Shown here one piece after another: positions 1-8,000 of a stretch of 33,110 bases of DNA. The stretch is from CAZOEL01 sp964578835 (GTDB lineage: Bacteria; Desulfobacterota; Syntrophobacteria; Syntrophobacterales; Syntrophobacteraceae). The stretch covers positions 1 to 33,110 of the forward strand of contig CAZOEL010000076.1 of assembly GCA_964578835.1 (NCBI GenBank), in the 5' to 3' direction. The first letter of the stretch is position 1; each line of letters begins with the position of its first letter. The translations under genes and the position numbers were made by a program. The notes beneath the pieces were generated by a model. The model saw nothing but the letters and a program-made list of their open reading frames with translations, was not told where the DNA came from and searched no databases.

Positions 1-3000
1 GTGTTGCAAGTCTGATGAAAGCGGCTCTGGCGCTTCACCACAAAGCTCTACCGCCCACCCTCGGCGTGGAGAAGCCCAACCCCGGACTTTGCCGGTCGGA
101 TACCCCCCTTTACGTCAACACCGAACCCCGTCCCTGGCTGCACAGCCTTTCCGAAGGCCCCAGGCGCGCCGGCGTAAGCGCGCTGGGTTTCGGGGGAACG
201 AATTTTCATGTTGTGATGGAGGAATATTCCGGCGATCATCTCGACCACCTCCGGGACGCCTCATTGCGAGCGTGGCCAAGCGAGCTCTTTGTTTGGACGG
301 GACGCACGCGTCAGCAATTGTTGGAAACTGTCAGGACTGTCGAAAAAGCCTTATCCCAGAGAACCGACGCCTCGTTGGCCGATCTCGCTTTCGCCTGCGC
401 TCACAGTGAAAAGCGACAAAGATCGGTTATGGCTGAAGAGAGGCGCAGTCTCGCCATTGTTGCCTCCTCCATCGAGGATCTGAGGGAGAAAATGCGCTCG
501 GCCATCGCCTTTCTGGAGGGCGCCGGGACAGATCTCACAGATCCGGCGGGAGTCTATTTCACCGACAAGCCTCTGGCCCTTGAGGGTAAAGTAGCGTTTC
601 TGTTTCCTGGACAGGGCTCTCAGTATGTCGACATGTTTTCCGATCTCGCCATCCAGTATCCCGAAATTCGAAGTTGCTTCGAGCGGAGCGATCGAATTTT
701 GGAAGGCGGGCTTCCACGCCCTCTCAGTTCATACATCTTTCCCGTCTCAGTCTTTGATAAAGAGGAAGATCGCGCCACACGAGAAGCCCTCGCTCAAACC
801 CGGGTTGCGCAACCCGCCATGGGAACGGCGGATCTGGCCATGCTCCATCTGCTCGAGGCTCTTGGAATAAAGCCGGACATGACCGCAGGTCACAGCTATG
901 GAGAATACGTTGCCCTGTGCGCCGCGGGAGTCATGAGCGAAGCGGATCTAATCACTGTTTCGGAGGCCAGGGCTCGGTTTATCCTCGACTCCTTAAAAGA
1001 CAATTCCGGGACAATGGCCGCCGTCAATGCCGCCGTGGAGACTGTCGAAGAGGCTCTGAAAGACGTTCAAGATATCTGGATAGCCAATATCAATGCGCCG
1101 CAACAGACGGTGATAGCCGGAAGCCATTCAAAAATGGAAGAAGCGTTGAGGCGCTTTGGCGCTTTGGGAATCCAGATCATACGGATACCCGTGAGCTGCG
1201 CTTTCCATTCCCCAATGGTGGCCGACGCTTCCGGCCCCTTGATGGATCTGCTTTCCCGGATCAAGCTCGAAGCTCCTCGCCTGCAAGTCTTTTCCAATGT
1301 GACGGCTCGTCCCTATCCCCAATCCCCGGAGCCGATCGCCAAATTGCTTGCTCAGCATCTCGTGAGTCAGGTTGATTTCGTTCGACAGATCAACGCTATG
1401 TACGAAGAGGGCGCCCGCATATTTGTGGAAGTTGGGCCGGGCAAAGTACTGACCGGCCTGACGCGTCAGATTCTTGCCGAGCGTCCTCACCTTGCAGTCA
1501 TATCCAATCAAGCCGGATGCTCGGGGCTGGTTCAGATTCAGCACATGCTGGGGCAACTGATCGCCCATGGTCTCGATATTCAGACGGACGCACTCTATGC
1601 GGGGAGGCCGATGGAGGAGGTTGATTTAGAATCTCTGCTCAGGCGACCCCCAAAAGCGATTCCTCCGACGACATGGAGAGTAAACGGCGCCAAGGCTGCG
1701 CCACTTCACGCGGCCGGCCGCGTCGAATCCCACAAAGCGATGCCGCCGCTTCAGCTGGACGCGCCGCGCGAGGCGCCCGATCGAGCTCCCGACATCCCTT
1801 TCCTGCAGCGGCAGGATCGGAAAAGGCCTTCTACGCATACGGAAACGCAGAGCCGGGGGCTTTTCCGACCGGAGCCATCCGACGATGGCGTTGAAGATAT
1901 CATGGTCCGACATCAGCAACTCATGCAGCGCTTCCTGGAGACCCAAAAACGCGTCATGCTCGATTACCTTCATAGAGGGGGGAGTCTTGAGCCGCGCCCG
2001 CATAACGAGCCATACGGCGAAGCTCCTATGCGTTCAGGGATGCAGCCCGCGAGCGCGTCGGACAGAGCCCTGGATGACTCGCAGGGATCTGCGCTCGTGG
2101 AGGAGCAGATCAGCGAACGCAACATGACCGTTGAAGTCTTGCCGGATTTAGCCGCGCCTGTTTCCAAGGCCCTTTGGGACACTCAAAAATTGACAGCAAA
2201 GCTGCTTGAAGTGGTTAGTGAGCGCACGGGCTATCCTCAGGAAATGCTCAACCTTGACCTGGATATGGAGGCTGAGCTCGGAATAGACTCGATCAAGCGA
2301 GTCGAAATCCTTGGATTCTTCCTGCAAACGGTCGTAGGTCCCGAGCATCGAGCAGAGCCCGAGCATGTCGAAGAACTGAATCGCGTTAAGACTCTGCGCC
2401 GAGTCATCGACCATTTTCAAGCCCATATTCTTCCCTCGGAAATAGAACGGTCGGAGGGGGCTCATACCCCGGAAGACGCGCAGAGTCTTGAGGTTATTCC
2501 GTTGATTTCGTCGGATCCTCATATTGCTCTACTGCCTCGTTTTATTGTCAAGCCGGTGGAAGCCCCGCCGGTGAAATCGCCTCAGCCCTTCTCTTCCAAC
2601 CGAGTGATGCTGCTTACCGATGATGGACGTGGGATCGCCTCCACGCTGGCGGAGAGGCTCAGGCGCCAGGGTGCCAGGGTCGCCATTGTCCGGAGCTCCG
2701 CATCGAGCTCAAGCGCCGATCCATTTATCTATCGCCTGGAAGACTCCTCGGCCGAGTCAATCGCAGCATTGATTGAAGCCATTCGGCGCGAACAGGGAAG
2801 CTTCGGCGGGCTTGTCCATCTCCTCCCGCTGAGGGACTGGGGGGATTTCGAGCAGATGGACCTTGCCGGATGGCGGGACCGATTCCGACTCGATGTGAAG
2901 GTTCTGTTCCATCTGCTGAAGTTTCTGGAAAACGACTTAAAACAGGCCAAAGGAGACGGGGGCGGTTTTGTAGTTTCCGCAACCGGCTTGGGGGGAGCGT

Positions 3001-5063
3001 TTGCCGGCGAGCCCTCTTTGAGGCCCCCATCCTTTTTTCCCGGCAATGGCGCCATACCGGGATTGCTCAAGACCTTGGCCATGGAGTGGCCGGATGTGCG
3101 GGTCAAAGCCGTGGATCTCCTGTTGGACGAACCCGTCGGGGACCTTGTCGAGCATCTGATGGAGGAAATGGGTTCGGACGACGGCGTCGTTGAAATTGGG
3201 CGTCGCGGCGCCAGGCGCTTGTGTTTGGGCCTCGAGGAGACGCGCTTAGCCGACCGAAGAGGCGAAGAGTCGGCGATTGATTCTTCCTGGGTCATTCTGG
3301 TCACCGGCGGAGCGCGGGGCATCACCGCGGAGGTCGCCCACGAGCTGGCGCGAAAGTATCAGCCAACGCTCGTTATCGCAGGACTCTCCCCAAAACCGTC
3401 CGGAGAGGAGCCGGAATACATTTCCGGGCTCGAGGATCCCAAAGCGATGAAAGCCGCTTTGATAGAGGAAATGAAACGAGAGGGCAAGCCTTTTGCGCTC
3501 TCAGACGTGCAAGCGGCCTACAACGGTATAGTGAAAGACCGAGAGATTCGCTCCAATCTGGCAAGGATGAAAAGAGCGGGAGCGAGGGTGGAGTATCGTT
3601 CGGTCGACGTGCGCAACGAGCGGGAGATGACAATCTTCCTGGACGAATTGTACAGCGTCTACGGTCGACTGGACGCAGTCGTTCATGGCGCGGGCGTCAT
3701 CGAGGACAAGCTTCTCAAGGACAAGACGTGGGACTCTTTCGAGCGCGTCTTCGGCACAAAGACGGAAAGCGCTTTTATTCTCAGCCGCGCGCTCCGGCCA
3801 TCCACGCTCAAGCTGCTGATTTTTTTCTCTTCCGTGGCGGGCCGGTGGGGAAATGTGGGGCAGGCCGACTATACGGCGGCAAACGACGCGCTCAATAAGC
3901 TTGCGGTTTACCTGGACGAGCGGTGGCCGGGACGCGTTGCCGCCTTGAACTGGGGCCCATGGGCTGGAAGCGGAATGGCCTCCAGCGAGGTCCAGCGACA
4001 GTTTGCCGAGCGAGGTGTTGAGCCTATCTCCCCCGCGGAAGGATCGAGCCTCTTCGATCTTGAGATATCTGCGGGTCGGAAAGGAGAAGTGGAGATCGTA
4101 GTCGGCCGGGGTCCATGGAGCAGCTTTGCGTCCCTGGAAGAACCCACCCATACAGAGATCGATCTCCCTTTGCTTCGGGACGTGGCGCTCATCAAAAGCA
4201 ACGGCTTCCTGGAGCTCGAAAGACGGCTGGACCCGGAAAGGGATTTGTATCTGATAGACCACTGTCTGGACGGCAAACCGGTTTTGCCTGCGGCGATGGC
4301 CATCGAGCTCATGGCGGAAGCGGCGCAGATGGGCTGGCGCCAGTGGGGGCTCACGGCGCTCAGGGACATCCGGGTTTACAAAGGCATCGTCCTCGAGGAA
4401 AAGACCAGAGACCTCAAAATCTCGGCTCGGCCCAAAGGACAAATTTCCACCGCCTCCGAGCGCATAGAGATCGATTTGACCATCACGGATCGACATCGTC
4501 CTTTGCAGCAGTTGTACAAGTCTACGGCCGTCCTGGATCGAGGGCCTTCGGTTCCTTTCGTTTCAGTCCCTTCTCTGAGCGATCTCGAGTCATTTTGGAC
4601 ATCACCACGGGGAGCGTATGAAAACTGGCTGTTTCACGGTCCGAGATTTCAATGCATTAGCCAAATAGAGGGGATTTCAAAAGAGGGGATGATTGCGACG
4701 CTCCTGCCATCGCAACCGCGGAACAACCTTGCCTCAGAGCCATCCGGAAGTTGGCTCATCGATCCGATTGCGCTGGACGGCGGACTGCAGTTGGCGCTCC
4801 TCTGGGCGCGGAATTACCTGGACATAACGGTTCTGCCCTCGAGGTTTCAGGGAGTGCGCCGCTTCAAAGCTTTCCCGCACGCATCCTCCGTTCGCTGTTA
4901 CATGCAGGTGATGGAGCAGACCAGCTCTCAAGCCGTTGTGTACAACATGCTGTTCGTTGATGAACAGGGAGATTTCGTGGCAATGATCGACAGGGTCGAA
5001 GCGACGGGAAGCCGGGAGCTCAACCGATTCGTTGGAGCCCAACGATCAAGGGCGCGAATTTAG
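1..5063 (+). CDS. Type I polyketide synthase, KS(partial)-AT-ACP-KR-DH, 5' end outside window
   Basis: The reading frame is open to the left edge (first whole codon at base 3), so the gene is 5'-truncated by the window; the ATG at 15 is internal to the ketosynthase. Residues here count from that ATG. Residues 1-70 are the C-terminal end of a KS (GFGGTNFHVV). An acyltransferase follows (about 190-500) with GQGSQ near 199-203, nucleophile S294 in GHSYGEY and a CAFH motif, closest to the malonyl-type HAFH. A Pro/Arg-rich linker carries a helical segment near 635-655. The ACP has S759 in LGIDSIKRVEI. The ketoreductase has TGGARGI from 1097 and Y1286 in QADYTAAN. A double-hotdog dehydratase ends the protein, with H1416 in HxxxGxxxxP and D1588. 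The KR carries the long insertion seen in PUFA/enediyne-type synthases. There is no enoylreductase. It should extend, ketoreduce and dehydrate an acyl chain, probably iteratively. The next gene starts 15 bases after the stop. Confidence 0.93.
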   Translation, partial: VASLMKAALALHHKALPPTLGVEKPNPGLCRSDTPLYVNTEPRPWLHSLSEGPRRAGVSALGFGGTNFHVVMEEYSGDHLDHLRDASLRAWPSELFVWTGRTRQQLLETVRTVEKALSQRTDASLADLAFACAHSEKRQRSVMAEERRSLAIVASSIEDLREKMRSAIAFLEGAGTDLTDPAGVYFTDKPLALEGKVAFLFPGQGSQYVDMFSDLAIQYPEIRSCFERSDRILEGGLPRPLSSYIFPVSVFDKEEDRATREALAQTRVAQPAMGTADLAMLHLLEALGIKPDMTAGHSYGEYVALCAAGVMSEADLITVSEARARFILDSLKDNSGTMAAVNAAVETVEEALKDVQDIWIANINAPQQTVIAGSHSKMEEALRRFGALGIQIIRIPVSCAFHSPMVADASGPLMDLLSRIKLEAPRLQVFSNVTARPYPQSPEPIAKLLAQHLVSQVDFVRQINAMYEEGARIFVEVGPGKVLTGLTRQILAERPHLAVISNQAGCSGLVQIQHMLGQLIAHGLDIQTDALYAGRPMEEVDLESLLRRPPKAIPPTTWRVNGAKAAPLHAAGRVESHKAMPPLQLDAPREAPDRAPDIPFLQRQDRKRPSTHTETQSRGLFRPEPSDDGVEDIMVRHQQLMQRFLETQKRVMLDYLHRGGSLEPRPHNEPYGEAPMRSGMQPASASDRALDDSQGSALVEEQISERNMTVEVLPDLAAPVSKALWDTQKLTAKLLEVVSERTGYPQEMLNLDLDMEAELGIDSIKRVEILGFFLQTVVGPEHRAEPEHVEELNRVKTLRRVIDHFQAHILPSEIERSEGAHTPEDAQSLEVIPLISSDPHIALLPRFIVKPVEAPPVKSPQPFSSNRVMLLTDDGRGIASTLAERLRRQGARVAIVRSSASSSSADPFIYRLEDSSAESIAALIEAIRREQGSFGGLVHLLPLRDWGDFEQMDLAGWRDRFRLDVKVLFHLLKFLENDLKQAKGDGGGFVVSATGLGGAFAGEPSLRPPSFFPGNGAIPGLLKTLAMEWPDVRVKAVDLLLDEPVGDLVEHLMEEMGSDDGVVEIGRRGARRLCLGLEETRLADRRGEESAIDSSWVILVTGGARGITAEVAHELARKYQPTLVIAGLSPKPSGEEPEYISGLEDPKAMKAALIEEMKREGKPFALSDVQAAYNGIVKDREIRSNLARMKRAGARVEYRSVDVRNEREMTIFLDELYSVYGRLDAVVHGAGVIEDKLLKDKTWDSFERVFGTKTESAFILSRALRPSTLKLLIFFSSVAGRWGNVGQADYTAANDALNKLAVYLDERWPGRVAALNWGPWAGSGMASSEVQRQFAERGVEPISPAEGSSLFDLEISAGRKGEVEIVVGRGPWSSFASLEEPTHTEIDLPLLRDVALIKSNGFLELERRLDPERDLYLIDHCLDGKPVLPAAMAIELMAEAAQMGWRQWGLTALRDIRVYKGIVLEEKTRDLKISARPKGQISTASERIEIDLTITDRHRPLQQLYKSTAVLDRGPSVPFVSVPSLSDLESFWTSPRGAYENWLFHGPRFQCISQIEGISKEGMIATLLPSQPRNNLASEPSGSWLIDPIALDGGLQLALLWARNYLDITVLPSRFQGVRRFKAFPHASSVRCYMQVMEQTSSQAVVYNMLFVDEQGDFVAMIDRVEATGSRELNRFVGAQRSRARI

Positions 5064-5078
5064 GGGGAATAGAAGCTT

Positions 5079-8000
5079 ATGACCATGTCCGAAAAAGTGA
5101 ACGAGCGCGGCGCTGCATCCGAAAGAGATGACGTGGCGATCATCGGCATGGCCTGCGTTTTTCCGAAGGCGCCCGATCTGGCGACCTACTGGCGGAACAT
5201 CCTCGCCAAAGTAGACGCGATAGGCGATCCTCCCGAGGACAGCCTCACAAGTCGGTTGTACGATCCGGAATCCACGGCAAACGATAGGATTTACTGCCGG
5301 CGCGGAGGATATCTGGACGAGCTGCCCCCATTCAATGCTGGCGAATACGGCGTCATGCCCATTGCCGTTGACGGAGCGGAGCCCGAGCATTTCATGGCTC
5401 TGGAAGTGGCTTTTCAGGCTTTAAAGGATGCGGGCTTTCCGGAAAAGCCTTTCAATCGTGAGCGCATCGAAGTCATCTTGGGGCGTGGAACCTTTGTAAA
5501 CCGAGGGTACACCACCGTCATGCAGCACGGCTTGATCTTAGACCAGACAATCCATCTGCTGAAGGGCTTGCATCCCGAGTATTCAGACAACGAGCTTGCC
5601 GAAATCAAAAACAAGCTCAAGAGTCAGCTCCCTCCGTTTGGCCCTGAAACCGCGCCGGGTTTGTGTCACAATCTGATGGCGGGAATCATCGCCAATCGTC
5701 TCGATCTAAAGGGTCGAACACTGGTGGTGGACGGGGCGTGCGCGTCCTGCCTGCTGGCTCTCGAGATCGGTATGGATGATCTTATCAACGGCAAATGCGA
5801 TACGGTCTTGATTGGAGCGGTACAGATCTCGACCCACGCTCCCATCCATATGATCTTCTCGCAGCTTGGCGCTCTTTCTCGATCCTCCCATCTGCGCCCT
5901 TTTGACAAGGATGCGGATGGCACCATGCTCGGGGAAGGCATCGGCATGATGGTTCTCAAGCGTCTGAAAGACGCTGTCAGGGACGGCCATCGAATCTATG
6001 CGGTGGTCAAAGGCGTGGGGTCGTCCAGCGACGGACGAGGCAAAGGATTGCTGGCCCCTCGATTGGAAGGGGAAGAACTGGCCCTGAGGCGAGCGTATGA
6101 GGCCTCCGGGGTTGAACCGAGCAGCATTGGCTTGATTGAGGCCCACGGTACGGCTATTCCACTGGGTGACGCCACCGAGCTACAGGCCTTGATGAACGTG
6201 TTTGGCGCAAACGATAATGGACTCAAGCGGTGCGCCCTTGGGAGCGTTAAATCCATGATCGGCCACCTTATCCCGGCCGCAGGGGTGGCGGGGTTGATCA
6301 AAGGGGCGCTGGCTCTCTACCACAAGGTCTTGCCTCCAACCATCTTCTGTGACAATCCCCATCCGGATCTCGACCGGGATAAGACCCCTTTTTACATCAA
6401 CACCGAAGCTCGGCCCTGGATTCATGGGACTCGAGAACATCCGCGCCGCGCGGGAGTCAGCTCGTTCGGCTTCGGGGGGATCAATGCTCATGTAGTTCTG
6501 GAGGAATTCAACCAAATCGAGACATCTACCCGAAATGGGATATACGCCCAGTGGGAATCCGAGCTTCTGGTCCTTGACGGAGATACGCGCTCGGAGCTTC
6601 TGCGCCGCTGCGAGGAAGTGCAGGGAAGGGACTCGGTTTCCCTGGTGGAGCTGGCCCACCATGTCAATACCGATTACCAGGGGCGACCCTACCGCCTGGC
6701 GCTTGTGGCCGAATCGCTGGAAGACCTGAATAGAAAGCTCGAGCACGCCGTAGAGCGGTTGAGGGATCCGAACAGATCCAGGATCAAGGAAAAAAGCGGC
6801 ATTTTCTTTTTCGAAAAACCCTTGGGCCCAGGCGGAAAACTGGCTTTTCTCTTCCCGGGAGAAGGCTCCCAGTACGTAAGCATGCTGGAGGACGTCTGTC
6901 TTCACTTCCCGCAAGCCAGGAGATGCTTCGATCTCCTGGATCGGGTCTACCAGGATCATCCGCACCCACCCAGCCGGTTTCTTTTCCCGGCCACCCCGAA
7001 AGAAAAGCTGGAGGCGGAGGCTCGGATCTGGGAAATGGATGGAGCGGTCGATGCCGTGACAACTGCCGACCGGGCCATATTTCAGGTGTTGCGCCTGTTG
7101 GGAATTCACCCCGATGCCGTCCTGGGACACAGCAGCGGGGAGTTCATGGCCTTGGAAGCAGCGGGAGCGGTCGTGCTGCGGGATGAAGAGGAGCTCATGC
7201 ACTACATCCTGGCGGGCAACCGGATGATCGAGGCCCTAAAATCGAGATCCGAAACGCTTGAGGGCCGTCTCCTTGCAGTCGGGGGGGTGGACCAGGAGAG
7301 TGTGGCGCGAATAATGCAGCAAAGCGATGACTTTCTTGTTATCGCCATGGACAACTGCCCACACCAAATGGTCCTGTGTGGCTCAGAGCAATCCACGGAT
7401 AGAGCGGCGGTCGAGCTTGGAAAAATGGGTGGCATTTGCCAGAAGCTGCCGTTTCACAGGGCCTATCATACTGAGAGGTTCCGTCCGGTGCTGCCGGCTT
7501 TGGAAGAGGTATTCCGCCGCGCTACGCTTGCCCCGCCGTCTATTCCCCTTTATTCCTGTGTGACCGCGAGCCCATATCCACAAGAGCCAGAGGAGATCCG
7601 GCGATTGGCCATCGAACATTGGGCGCGTCCAGTGCGCTTCCGGGAAACGATCGAGGCGATGTATCGGGACGGGATCCGGGTGTTTCTGGAGGTGGGACCC
7701 CGAGCCAATCTCTCTGGATTTGTGAGAGACATCCTGAAGGGTAAGCCGTTTCTCGCAATGTCGAGCAACGTTCATCTTCGATCAGGCATTACACAGCTCA
7801 ACCACGCCTTGGGGCTCCTGGCGGCCCATGGGTATTCCGTTGATTTGAAAGCGCTTTATACTCATCGGGTCGTTGAGAAGGAAGAGCTGAAGGATGGCCT
7901 CCGGATCTCCAGGACGTTGCCGCTCTTTAATCGGGAAACGGTAGCGACGGCGGAATTACGGCCTCCGAAGTCCAAAAACGAGCCCACGATCGAGACGCCT

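Noticed and set aside
3501..4496. 331-residue reading frame on the - strand
   Set aside because: It lies wholly opposite the KR and DH domains of the first PKS, has no recognisable domain or ribosome binding site, and reflects codon bias of the real gene.
6180..7202. 340-residue reading frame on the - strand
   Set aside because: It is antisense to the KS-AT region of the second PKS, which is supported by complete catalytic motifs; no domain is seen in the antisense product.
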